Position numbers and translations under genes: made by a program | Notes under the pieces: generated by a model | What the model was told of the DNA's origin: nothing | What the model saw: the letters and a program-made list of their open reading frames with translations, nothing else | The model's database searches: none | Part shown: in pieces, positions 1-7,802 of the stretch | Numbering within the stretch: position 1 is the stretch's first letter | How the letters are laid out: every line of letters begins with the position of its first letter | DNA from: Thermoplasmata archaeon | GTDB taxonomy: Archaea > Thermoplasmatota > DTKX01 > JAHFTX01 | Direction of reading: 5' to 3' | NCBI GenBank assembly: GCA_023265395.1 | Contig: JAHFTX010000003.1 | Span: 53,948 to 117,947, forward strand | Length of the DNA stretch: 64,000 nt

Positions 1-122
1 CCAGCTTGGGTCACTTGCGGGTGCATCGGCACTGTTCGTCGGGCGACGACCTGACGTCACAGGAGGGCCAAGGGCCCCATCAGCGCAGAGGCGCTCCGCC
101 AAGCCCTTCGGCACACGGCGCG

Positions 123-590
123 CTATCCCCGCAGATCCTGCGTCGGAGCGGTCGCGCCCAGGAGCAGGATCCCCCCGATCAGCGCCAACAGACCACCCCC
201 GAGGGTCATCATCGACATCGGGAGCAAGAGTGCGCCGAGCACCACCACGATCCAGGCGATCGTGCGGACCTGGGCCCTGCCCATCTCCACGCGTTCGAGC
301 ACGAGCATCGCGCCGACCGTGAGGAAGACGACAGCCCCAGCCACATAGAGCCCCATCAGGACCATCATCACCATCCACCAGCTCCCCCCTCCGCCCATCC
401 CAGAGACGCCCTCCATCATCGGATCATGACCAACGCCCATCTGTTGCATGGGGTGGGTCGTGCCGACAGATCCGGTGCCATGCATCCCCCAGACCCACCA
501 TCCCATGCCAAGGGCACCGAGGCTGAGGATACCAGCGATGATCAAGAGGGCCGCGGGCAACACGATCTCCGGACGAGGGACTCGGGCCAT
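123..590 (-). CDS. Small Met/His-rich multi-pass membrane protein, unknown function
   Basis: The 155-aa protein has about four hydrophobic helices: residues 9-34, a long pair around 70-98, and 108-147. Between the first and second helix lies a loop of about 35 residues rich in Met, His and Gly (motifs such as HPMQQM and GHDPMMEG), which would suit soft-metal (Cu or Ag) binding; that is inference only. It starts at an ATG (588-590) and ends with TAG. It lies downstream of the secreted subtilase on the same strand with about 170 bp between them, so cotranscription is uncertain. I recognise no named family. Bases 1-122 upstream in the window hold nothing I can call. Confidence 0.6.
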   Translation of the reverse strand: MARVPRPEIVLPAALLIIAGILSLGALGMGWWVWGMHGTGSVGTTHPMQQMGVGHDPMMEGVSGMGGGGSWWMVMMVLMGLYVAGAVVFLTVGAMLVLERVEMGRAQVRTIAWIVVVLGALLLPMSMMTLGGGLLALIGGILLLGATAPTQDLRG

Positions 591-762
591 GGTCGCACCA
601 TCGCCGTGTGAGGCTTGAGACCCACGTCAAGGAGTCTGCCCGGTGTTGGGCAGTTCCATCGAGACTCAGATGATGGTCAGCCAGCTGGCTTGCATCGGCG
701 CAGCGGGTCAGGTGCTGGGGCTGCGGGCGGGATCGTGCACGCCACCGTCGGCGAGCGGGCCG

Positions 763-3153
763 CTAGCCCTCGGTGGCCTCTTCTGCCACCTCGATGACCT
801 GCGCAGCCTTCTGGTCGGCGCCGCGACGGAGCGCGCGGGGCAACGTCAGCCCGCGCTTGCGCCAGAGGTACAATCCCGCGCCGAGCGCTGCAAGGACCAC
901 CAGCACCAGCAGGAGGGTCCACGGGACCTCCATCGCCCTGGTGCGATGCTTGGCGATGGGCTCCGGCAGCGTGGCGTTGCGCAGGTCGTAGTAGAAGGTG
1001 TGCAACGCGATCGATCCGGTGGGCGTCCCGTTGGCGGCCGAGCTGGGCTCGCCCCAGGTCAGCGGAGCCCACTTGGCGAAGAGCTCCTGCTCGGGGATGG
1101 TGACGGTCTCGTTCTGGGGGACGTCGAGGATGAAGCGGAAGCCGATGGAATAGGAGATCAGGAGCTCGTTGTACTCGTTGCCGCTGCCGTAGTCGATGAA
1201 GCCCTTGAGCGGGCGCATCACCTTGACGCCGGTGCCATCGACGCTGACGGCGATCGCCTGGTCGGTGCCGCCGATCTCCGAAGGGCTCAGTTCGTAGTGC
1301 TTGGAGCCGCGGTTGCTGTATCCGGTACCGCCGACCCAGTCGATGCTCCCGTCGTCGCCGCCGTCGATCTGCAGCCCCAGCGTCCCGATGGAGTAGCCGT
1401 TCTTGGTCGAGGCGGGGTCGTAGGTGAAGTCGACGATGACCTGGGTCGTGGCGTTGGGGACGTAGACGTAGTGCTTGAAGGAGGTCACGATGGGACTGGT
1501 GGCCCCATTGAGGCGGGACCAGTCCCCGTGCCACTGGGTCTGCAGGACATCGGTGCGCCGTGCGGTGGTGTTGTTGACCATGATCCCCTGGTAGACGCCC
1601 CAGGCCTCGAACACCGTCGTCTCGGGGCGCGTGGCGCGCAGCTCCTCGAGGGTGAGGGCCAGTCCCACCGCATGGTCGGCACGGACCGAGCCGTACCCCT
1701 GCGCGTAGTCGTAGGGCAGTCCCGCGGTCCCGTTGGTCATGTTGCCATCGAGGGGGGTCTCCAGCGTGAGGTTGAGGTAGGATGCGGTGAGCTTGAGGAT
1801 CAGCTCTACCTCGTGGATCCTGCTGCTGGTGCTGTTGAAGTAGTCGGGCAGGTCCTGGCCCCCGTTGAAGTCATCGCTGACGTTGCTGACGTGGAGCGAG
1901 GGGGCGGCCTGCCACAGCAGCGCGGTCAGGCCGCTCATGTGGGGCGTCGCCATCGAGGTGCCGCTGATGGCCATGTAGTAGCTGTCGGCACGCTCGGCGG
2001 GGTCGCTCTTTTGGCTGGCGGTGATCAAGGTCTTGCGCGCCTCGGTGGCCCAGATATCGACCCCCGGTGCCCCCACGTCGGGCCAGGTGAAGTTGTCCGC
2101 AGCCGCACCACGACTGCTGAAGCTGGCCACGTCCGTCGCATCGTGGGCCAGCGCGGCGACGGAGATGACACAGGGCTCGAGCGAGTAGGGGTTGGTCTGG
2201 ACATCCGAGCCGTCCCCGCCGGCATTGCCGGCGGCGAAGACCACCATGACGTTGTTGTCGTAGGTCAGCCGCCGGCTGACGTCGTTGATGGCGTCGTTGG
2301 GGTCGTAAGCGGCGTTGCTGCCCCAGCTGTTGGAGATGGTCCGGATGTTGTAGGGGTTGTTGCCCGGCTGGGTGTGGTCGTAGACCCACTCGAGGGCACC
2401 GACGGCGTTGAGGATCGCGATCGCTTCCCCGGTGCTCAGGCCGATGAGGTTGGCCCCCGGAGCGACACCCCGGCGTGCACCCTGGGACGCGTCACCGTTG
2501 CCGGCGATGGTGCCGCTGACGTGGGTGCCATGGCCGCTGCTGGTGTCGGTGTTGATCGACTCCGTCCAGGTACCATCGGCGTCGCTCTTGAGGTTGAGCA
2601 GGACCTTCGACCCGTAGTCGAGGTCGGGATGGCCGGCATCGATGCCGCTGTCGAGCGCAACGACCGTGATCCCCGTGCCGTCGATCCCCGGGTGCTCGCG
2701 GCCGAGCTTGTCGGTGATGGTGCTCTGCCAGACCTTGGTGGCGTTGATCACCGTGGTGGTGATGTCCATCAGGAACTGCAGGCGCACGTTCTCCTCGACG
2801 TGCACCACCCGCGGGTTGGCCGAGAGGGGGATGAGCGAGAAGGCCGGGCCGCGCACCGCCACGATGGGGACGGCGTGGAAGGTGCGCAGGATCGTCAGCC
2901 CCTCGCCCTGGAGGAACGCGTAATCCTCCGAACGGGGGGTCGAGGCAAGACGCACCAGCAGTTCCACCGAGGCGGACGGGTCGCGCCCGGCGTCGATCGA
3001 GGCACGGAGGCCGGGGTTGAGGACCGCCGTGCGGGCGCCCGTCTGACGTGGGTCGAGAGGGCCTGCCGCCGTCAAGCTGGGTGCCAGGAGCAGCCAACCG
3101 ACCGCCAAGGCAAGGAGGATGAGCGTACGTCGACGTGGCCGAACAGTCCGCAG
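763..3153 (-). CDS. Secreted, membrane-anchored subtilisin-like serine protease (S8)
   Basis: This peptidase S8 protein has all catalytic residues visible. Numbered from the CTG start they are Asp168 (ALDSGID), His208 (SGHGTHVSG), oxyanion Asn310 (AAGNAGG) and Ser400 (GTSMATPHMSG). The N-terminus reads as a signal peptide (Arg-rich, then a leucine-rich core ending near PSLTAA), followed by an I9-type propeptide region. The C-terminus has one membrane helix near residues 742-762 and a short basic tail, so the protease should face outside. The only ATG/GTG/TTG candidate, TTG at 3108, would remove the positive N-region and has no ribosome site. CTG at 3151-3153 follows GGAGGG by 6 nt, so I extend the gene there. 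It lies downstream of the thioredoxin-CcdA gene, suggesting an exported-protein processing context. Confidence 0.88.
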   Translation of the reverse strand: MRTVRPRRRTLILLALAVGWLLLAPSLTAAGPLDPRQTGARTAVLNPGLRASIDAGRDPSASVELLVRLASTPRSEDYAFLQGEGLTILRTFHAVPIVAVRGPAFSLIPLSANPRVVHVEENVRLQFLMDITTTVINATKVWQSTITDKLGREHPGIDGTGITVVALDSGIDAGHPDLDYGSKVLLNLKSDADGTWTESINTDTSSGHGTHVSGTIAGNGDASQGARRGVAPGANLIGLSTGEAIAILNAVGALEWVYDHTQPGNNPYNIRTISNSWGSNAAYDPNDAINDVSRRLTYDNNVMVVFAAGNAGGDGSDVQTNPYSLEPCVISVAALAHDATDVASFSSRGAAADNFTWPDVGAPGVDIWATEARKTLITASQKSDPAERADSYYMAISGTSMATPHMSGLTALLWQAAPSLHVSNVSDDFNGGQDLPDYFNSTSSRIHEVELILKLTASYLNLTLETPLDGNMTNGTAGLPYDYAQGYGSVRADHAVGLALTLEELRATRPETTVFEAWGVYQGIMVNNTTARRTDVLQTQWHGDWSRLNGATSPIVTSFKHYVYVPNATTQVIVDFTYDPASTKNGYSIGTLGLQIDGGDDGSIDWVGGTGYSNRGSKHYELSPSEIGGTDQAIAVSVDGTGVKVMRPLKGFIDYGSGNEYNELLISYSIGFRFILDVPQNETVTIPEQELFAKWAPLTWGEPSSAANGTPTGSIALHTFYYDLRNATLPEPIAKHRTRAMEVPWTLLLVLVVLAALGAGLYLWRKRGLTLPRALRRGADQKAAQVIEVAEEATEG

Positions 3154-3199
3154 GGCCTTCCCTCCGCTGGAGGGCTCCAGCCCCGGAGGGCCTTAAGTG

Positions 3200-4588
3200 T
3201 TATTGGGGACCCTCTTCGGCGGTGGCATCGGGGACTTCGAGCGCCACAGCGGCCGCGCGGCGCTGCCAAGCGGCTTTGACCACGGCGATGATCAGCACCG
3301 CCCCATCGAGCGGCAGCTGCACCAAGGGGTTCTCCCGCACCGTGGTGCCGAGAGGACCCAGGTCACGCTCGGCCACGAAGAGGGTCACCAGCGAGATCCC
3401 AGCGATCACGAGGACCGCGGCGCTGAGCAGCTTGATGGTCGCGGTATGCACCGAGAGGCGCCGCATCGCCTCGACGCCCGCCGACCCGATGACGACCGCT
3501 GCAAGGAGCATCAGCCCCGCCGTGGAGCCGGCGTAGAGCAGCACCGCCGCGACCCCCTCGAGCAAGGGGACGGTCAATGCCGCCGCCACCACCGCGAGGA
3601 AGAGGGGTGCCGTGCACCCCGAGGCCGCCAGCCCATACCCGGCCCCGTAGGCGAACATCCCCCTCATCGATCCGCGGACACCTTGGCTCGCGCCCGAGCG
3701 CTGCAACATCCGCTGGAGGGGGGCCGTCAGCCGATGGTAGCACAGGTCGCTGAACATCAGGCCGCCCAGCCCGATCAGCAGGATCCCCATCGCGACGTTG
3801 AGCAACCCCAGGGCGGGGGCGATGAACGCGCCGACGCTGACCAGCACGATGCCGACCAGGCCGTAGACCGCCAGCAACCCAGCGGCAGCGGCCGCGCCTT
3901 GGCGCGCCGCGCGGCGGCGTACCCGTTGTGGCCCCCCCGGGGATTCCACCTGCAGGGTCGTGACGAGGTATGCTGGCAGCAGCGGGAACGCACAGGGGCT
4001 GAAGAACGAGGCGATGCCGCCGACGAGTGCGAGCGCCAGCAGCGGAAGGGCGATGATCGCGACCCGTGGCGCAGTGCCGGCGGCCGCGTCAGTGAGGGCT
4101 GCCTCGAGGTCGGCCAGCGTGGGGATCCCGGTGCGACGGAAGGTCTGGTAGCCTTGGGCGTCGACGACCAGCACCGTCGGCAAGACCGGTGCCCCGTACG
4201 CCTGCTGGATCCTCCCATCTGCATCGTCGACCATCGCCCAAGCGATCCCTTCTTGAGCGGCGAACTGCCGGATCATGGTGGCGTTCTCCGTCGGGTCGAC
4301 GTTGACGCTGACGATCGCCACCTTCCCCTCCCATGCCGGGTCGGCAGAGAGCTGTCGTAGCTCGTGCTCGAGCACGCGACAGGGTAGGCAACTGATGGAC
4401 CAGAAGTCGACGATCACCAGCCCTCCGCGCAGCTGGCTCATCGTCACGAGCCGCCCGCTGGTGACGTCGGGTGCGGAGAACTCGGGCACCGGTGCGATCG
4501 GGGGGGTCAGCAGCGGTGGGAGGAGGATCGCTCCGACGATGCTGCTGACACCGATGAACAGGAGCAGCAGCAGGAGCCGACGACTCAT
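3200..4588 (-). CDS. Thioredoxin/TlpA-CcdA fusion, membrane thiol-disulfide reductase
   Basis: The 462-aa protein has an N-terminal anchor helix (about residues 4-28) and a TlpA-like thioredoxin domain (about 35-170) with the redox motif Cys67-Leu-Pro-Cys70 and a cis-Pro at 137 (VLPT). It then has a six-helix CcdA/DsbD membrane domain whose paired cysteines are visible: Cys199 in SPCAFPLLP and Cys325 in SGCTAPLF. The family passes electrons from cytoplasmic thioredoxin to extracytoplasmic thiols; here donor channel and acceptor are in one chain. Known fusions such as DipZ have CcdA first, so this order is reversed. I start at ATG 4586-4588 (MSRRLLLL). A longer frame to 4768 would overlap the next gene and add a non-hydrophobic leader, so I rejected it. 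Confidence 0.85.
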   Translation of the reverse strand: MSRRLLLLLLFIGVSSIVGAILLPPLLTPPIAPVPEFSAPDVTSGRLVTMSQLRGGLVIVDFWSISCLPCRVLEHELRQLSADPAWEGKVAIVSVNVDPTENATMIRQFAAQEGIAWAMVDDADGRIQQAYGAPVLPTVLVVDAQGYQTFRRTGIPTLADLEAALTDAAAGTAPRVAIIALPLLALALVGGIASFFSPCAFPLLPAYLVTTLQVESPGGPQRVRRRAARQGAAAAAGLLAVYGLVGIVLVSVGAFIAPALGLLNVAMGILLIGLGGLMFSDLCYHRLTAPLQRMLQRSGASQGVRGSMRGMFAYGAGYGLAASGCTAPLFLAVVAAALTVPLLEGVAAVLLYAGSTAGLMLLAAVVIGSAGVEAMRRLSVHTATIKLLSAAVLVIAGISLVTLFVAERDLGPLGTTVRENPLVQLPLDGAVLIIAVVKAAWQRRAAAVALEVPDATAEEGPQ

Positions 4589-4698
4589 CGTCGCGGGCCC
4601 CGCAGCACGAGGGGGATGCTCCGCCAGGATGGGCCGCGATGCCACGGCTCCCCCTACGGGGGTGGGAAAAAAAGACTGCCGGTGTCGGCCGCGCTCGG

Positions 4699-5007
4699 TT
4701 AGAGCCGGGCCGTGTTGACCGTCACTGCGGCGCCTCGCTCCTCGGGAGCGTCGAAGATGAAGACCCACTCCCGCTGTTGGCCAAAGACCGTCTTGGCGGG
4801 GACGCCGTCGAAGTTGAGGGGTATCTCGCAGCCGTGGGAGGAGCGGACGGGCCGCATGGCGCCGAGCAGTTGCGACAGGCGGATGCTGACACTCAGTTGC
4901 GAGGGCCGCGGCGAAGCATGATCGAGGTCAGCCCGCAAGCGCTCGAGCAGCTCCCGGTCCTCGGGGTCGGGGACCCGTTCGATGGGGGAGCGGCTCGGGA
5001 TGGACAG
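4699..5007 (-). CDS. Hypothetical 102-aa protein, probable CTG start
   Basis: I do not recognise this protein. It has a charged helical N-terminal half (RVPDPEDRELLERLRADLDH), then a segment that looks beta-rich and ends in FIFDAPEERGAAVTVNTARL. No membrane helix or signal peptide is visible. The frame is open back to 5193, but that would run into moeA. The first supported start is CTG at 5005-5007, preceded by GGAGGA exactly 6 nt upstream; I see no ATG or GTG nearby. It sits between moeA (77 bp upstream) and the thioredoxin-CcdA gene (110 bp downstream). The reading frame is fairly convincing from its GC-rich third positions, but the function is unknown. Confidence 0.5.
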   Translation of the reverse strand: MSIPSRSPIERVPDPEDRELLERLRADLDHASPRPSQLSVSIRLSQLLGAMRPVRSSHGCEIPLNFDGVPAKTVFGQQREWVFIFDAPEERGAAVTVNTARL

Positions 5008-5083
5008 ATCCGTTCCTCCTGACGCTTCGCCCAAGGGTGGGAGCGTTGGCAAGAAGGTTGTGTCGCCCCTCCCGGGAGTGACG

Positions 5084-6340
5084 TCAGAAGCACTGGATCC
5101 GAACGAGGCTCCCCGCCTCCACCGTGGAGCTTCCCGAGGGGACTTCGATGAAGCCATCGGCGTGGCTGAGGCTGGTGATCGCCCCCGAGCCACGGAAGGT
5201 CAGATGTGCCGTTCCCCCGGCGATCGAGACGGGGAGCAGCTGGGTCTTGTCGGGAAGCGCCCGCACCTGATCGGCAAGTGGCAAGGTGACCATCCCCTGC
5301 TCCCGTGGGGGGAGGCCTGCCAGGGTCCGGACCGCTGGCAGCGCCAGCGCATAGGCCGTCATCAGGCAGCTCGTGGGGTAGCCAGGCATGGCCAGCACCA
5401 GCGTCGAACCCAGGCTGCCGCAGAGCATCGGCTTGCCCGGTTTGATCGCCAGCCCATGGAAGTGGATCACTCCGTGGCTGGCCAGCAGGTGCGCGAGCAG
5501 GTCCTTGCGGCCGACGCTGGTGCCGCCACTGAGCACGAGGAGGTCGGCCCGTGATTGGCCACCAGGTACAAGGCAGTGCATCGCGGCCCGCAAGGATTCC
5601 TCGTCATCGCTGGCGACCGATTGTCGGTGGACGACGCAGCCATGCTGCTGCAGCAGGCTCGTCAGCGTGGTGCTGTTGATGTCGTAGACCTGGTGGGCGC
5701 CTCGGGAGGAGCCGGGCGGGGCCACCTCGTCGCCGGTGGGCAGCACCAGGGCGACGGGCCTGCGGCGCACTGCCACCGTCTGGTGGCCCAGCGCCGCAAG
5801 CACGCCCAGTCGTGCCGGGGCGAGGACGGTCCCGCTGGCCAAGGCCAACGCGCCGGCGCGCAGATCTTCGCCGGCACTGCCGACATGGGTACCTGCGCGC
5901 AGTGGTGAGCCGACGACGACGACCCCCGGCGCTGGTTGCTGCGCCTGCTCGATCATCAGCACGCAGTCGGCGCCGGGGGGCAACGGAGCCCCGGTGGCGA
6001 CCTCGACGCATTGCCCGGCGTCGATGTGCGGGAGCGGGGCGGCCGCCCCAGCAGTGATCGTGCCGACGCTTCGCAGCTGCATCGGTGTGCTCGTGCTCGC
6101 TCCTGCGACGTCGAGGCTGCGGAGCGCGAAGCCATCCATGGCGCATCGTGCGAAGGCGGGGACGTCCTCGGTGGCGATGAGGTCCGCTGCGAGCACACGG
6201 CCGGTGGCGCTCTGCAGCGGGACCGTCTCCACGCCCTCGACGGGGCCACGGACCAGGCGAGCAAGGATCCCTCGGGCCTCCTCGATGGTGTGCAACCTGC
6301 CAAAGGGCCGCACGCTCCCGGCCCCAGTGGGCGGGGACAT
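5084..6340 (-). CDS. moeA: MoeA, molybdopterin molybdenumtransferase
   Basis: The 418-aa protein has the full MoeA layout. Domain I-II holds ATEDVPAFARCAMDGFAL and the AGQCVEVATGAPLPPGADCV segment. The MogA-like domain has LPTGDEV and the nucleotide-binding SGGTSVG with following KPGKPM. The C-terminal beta-barrel ends in LVRIQCF. MoeA inserts molybdate (or tungstate) into adenylylated molybdopterin, the last step of cofactor synthesis, in the cytoplasm. The length matches the usual 400-430 aa. It starts at ATG 6338-6340, three bases after the Rieske gene stop, so the two are surely cotranscribed. No other cofactor-synthesis gene is present in the window. Confidence 0.93.
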   Translation of the reverse strand: MSPPTGAGSVRPFGRLHTIEEARGILARLVRGPVEGVETVPLQSATGRVLAADLIATEDVPAFARCAMDGFALRSLDVAGASTSTPMQLRSVGTITAGAAAPLPHIDAGQCVEVATGAPLPPGADCVLMIEQAQQPAPGVVVVGSPLRAGTHVGSAGEDLRAGALALASGTVLAPARLGVLAALGHQTVAVRRRPVALVLPTGDEVAPPGSSRGAHQVYDINSTTLTSLLQQHGCVVHRQSVASDDEESLRAAMHCLVPGGQSRADLLVLSGGTSVGRKDLLAHLLASHGVIHFHGLAIKPGKPMLCGSLGSTLVLAMPGYPTSCLMTAYALALPAVRTLAGLPPREQGMVTLPLADQVRALPDKTQLLPVSIAGGTAHLTFRGSGAITSLSHADGFIEVPSGSSTVEAGSLVRIQCF

Positions 6341-6343
6341 CGG

Positions 6344-6694
6344 CTAGCCCTCCGGGAGGCTGCTCAGGTCCTCGATGGCCTGCGGGTCGGCGACCGTGAC
6401 GACCAACTGTCCCTCTGCCTCGTGGGATTCGAAGCAGGCGACCCGCACGTACGGGTGCATGGGCGTCCGTCCGTCATGGGGATCGAAGGGCCAGCCGTGG
6501 ACGGGGCAGACGACCATCCCCTCGACGAGCTCTCCTTGCCCCAGCGGCCCGCCCACATGCGGACAGACCCCGTGGAGCACCCGCAGCTCTCCATCGATAT
6601 GGACGACGGCAAGCTCCAGTCCCGAGGGGAGCGAGACCTCGGTCAGCGGACGGCTCCGGAAGTCGGCAGTCGAGCCGATGACGAAGGTCGGCAT
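6344..6694 (-). CDS. Rieske [2Fe-2S] ferredoxin-like protein
   Basis: This is a 116-aa soluble Rieske-fold protein. The cluster ligands are clear: Cys-Pro-His (VCPHVGGPLG), 16 residues, then Cys-Pro-Val-His (VVCPVHGWPFD). It lacks a membrane anchor and catalytic domain, like NirD or dioxygenase ferredoxins, so it is probably an electron carrier or accessory subunit. It starts at ATG 6692-6694; longer upstream frames lack protein character. It ends with TAG three bases before the moeA start, giving an operon with molybdenum-cofactor insertion and hinting at a link to a molybdo- or tungstoenzyme encoded elsewhere. A weak TATA-like stretch lies about 35 nt upstream of the start. Confidence 0.88.
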   Translation of the reverse strand: MPTFVIGSTADFRSRPLTEVSLPSGLELAVVHIDGELRVLHGVCPHVGGPLGQGELVEGMVVCPVHGWPFDPHDGRTPMHPYVRVACFESHEAEGQLVVTVADPQAIEDLSSLPEG

Positions 6695-6813
6695 GGCGAT
6701 GGAGGTGGAAGAATCCCGCGCCGGTGATAAGGGCTCCCTCCCCCTGGCGGAGGCACGCGCGGTGGCCCGATGGGGCACAAAGGCTTTGGCGCCCACGCCG
6801 GTTGCGGCGTCCG

Positions 6814-7779
6814 ATGGGCGTGCCAAAGCCGACGGTCCTGGTCGCCGACTCGATGGACAGCGCGGTGGTCGCGCTGCTGCAGCAGGACACCACCGTCGTC
6901 GTCGAGGAGGTCGCACCGGCGCAGCTGGTCGCCAAGCTCGTGGGGGTCGCAGGCCTGTTGGTGCGCAGTCGCACCAAGGTGACTGCCGACATCCTCGCCA
7001 AGGCCCCCGCGCTCAAGGTCATCGGTCGTGCCGGGGTCGGGGTCGACAACATCGACGTGACGGCAGCGACCCGCGCCGGCATCGCGGTCGTCAACGCGCC
7101 GGCGGCCTCGACGGTCGCGGTCGCCGAGCTGACCATGGGCCACCTGCTGGCGCTGGCACGCTCCTTGCCGCGGGCCCACGCCACGACGGCGTCGGGCAGC
7201 TGGGAGAAGAAGTCCCTCCAGGGGACCGAGCTCCAGGGCAAGACCCTCGGCTTCGTCGGGCTGGGGCGCATCGGCGCAGCCGTGGCCGTGCGCGCCCAGG
7301 CATTTGGGATGCACACCATCGCCTATGATCCCTACCTGGCGACCCAACGGGCCGCCGAGCTGGGGGTGGCCGTGGTCGACCTGCCCCAACTGCTGGCCCA
7401 GAGCGACTATCTGACGATCCACGCGATGCTCACCGACGAGACGCGCAACCTGCTCGACGCCAAGGCGTTCGCGCAGCTCAAGCCTGGTGCGGCGGTGGTC
7501 AACTGCGCTCGCGGAGGCATCATCGACGAACGGGCGATGCTCGACGCCCTCGACGGTGGTCGCCTGCGTGGGGCTGCGCTCGATGTCTTTGCCCAGGAAC
7601 CGCCCACGGACCAGCGGCTGCTCTCCCACCCCAAGGTGATCCTCTCGCCCCACATCGGGGCGTCGACCGACGAGGCGCAGGTCGTCGCCGCGCAGGTCGC
7701 CGCCGAAGGGGTGCTCGCGGTGCTCAGGGGCAAGACCCCTGCCCATTGCGTCAACGCCTCGGTCCTGCCGCGCCCCTAG
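6814..7779 (+). CDS. serA: D-3-phosphoglycerate dehydrogenase-like 2-hydroxyacid dehydrogenase
   Basis: The 321-aa NAD-dependent dehydrogenase has the Rossmann motif GFVGLGRIG (residues 146-154) and the catalytic trio Arg233 (NCARGGIID), Glu262 (DVFAQEPP) and His280 (LSPHIGAST). The substrate loop RAGVGVDNID is typical of phosphoglycerate dehydrogenase, which makes 3-phosphohydroxypyruvate for serine synthesis. It is the short form, without the C-terminal ASB and ACT domains, so no serine feedback site is visible; a related 2-hydroxyacid such as glycerate or glyoxylate cannot be excluded. I chose ATG 6814 (MGVPKPTVLV) because upstream codons read as low-complexity Arg/Pro. It is divergent from the Rieske gene and convergent with the next gene. 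Confidence 0.85.
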   Translation: MGVPKPTVLVADSMDSAVVALLQQDTTVVVEEVAPAQLVAKLVGVAGLLVRSRTKVTADILAKAPALKVIGRAGVGVDNIDVTAATRAGIAVVNAPAASTVAVAELTMGHLLALARSLPRAHATTASGSWEKKSLQGTELQGKTLGFVGLGRIGAAVAVRAQAFGMHTIAYDPYLATQRAAELGVAVVDLPQLLAQSDYLTIHAMLTDETRNLLDAKAFAQLKPGAAVVNCARGGIIDERAMLDALDGGRLRGAALDVFAQEPPTDQRLLSHPKVILSPHIGASTDEAQVVAAQVAAEGVLAVLRGKTPAHCVNASVLPRP

Positions 7780-7802
7780 GCGCGCCGGTGCAGTCCTTCG
7801 GC

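Noticed and set aside
636..653. CTGCCC-GGTGTT-GGGCAG hairpin between the first two genes as terminator
   Set aside because: It lies upstream of the small membrane-protein gene on the minus strand and has no T-run; stem of this size is expected by chance in GC-rich DNA.
643..3279. 878-aa plus-strand frame across the subtilase
   Set aside because: It is antisense to a protease with an intact catalytic triad; its content is Gly/Val/Asp-rich shadow sequence typical of GC-rich DNA.
4589..4768. N-terminal extension of the thioredoxin-CcdA protein
   Set aside because: Adds an Arg/Pro-rich stretch ahead of a good membrane anchor and overlaps the 102-aa gene.
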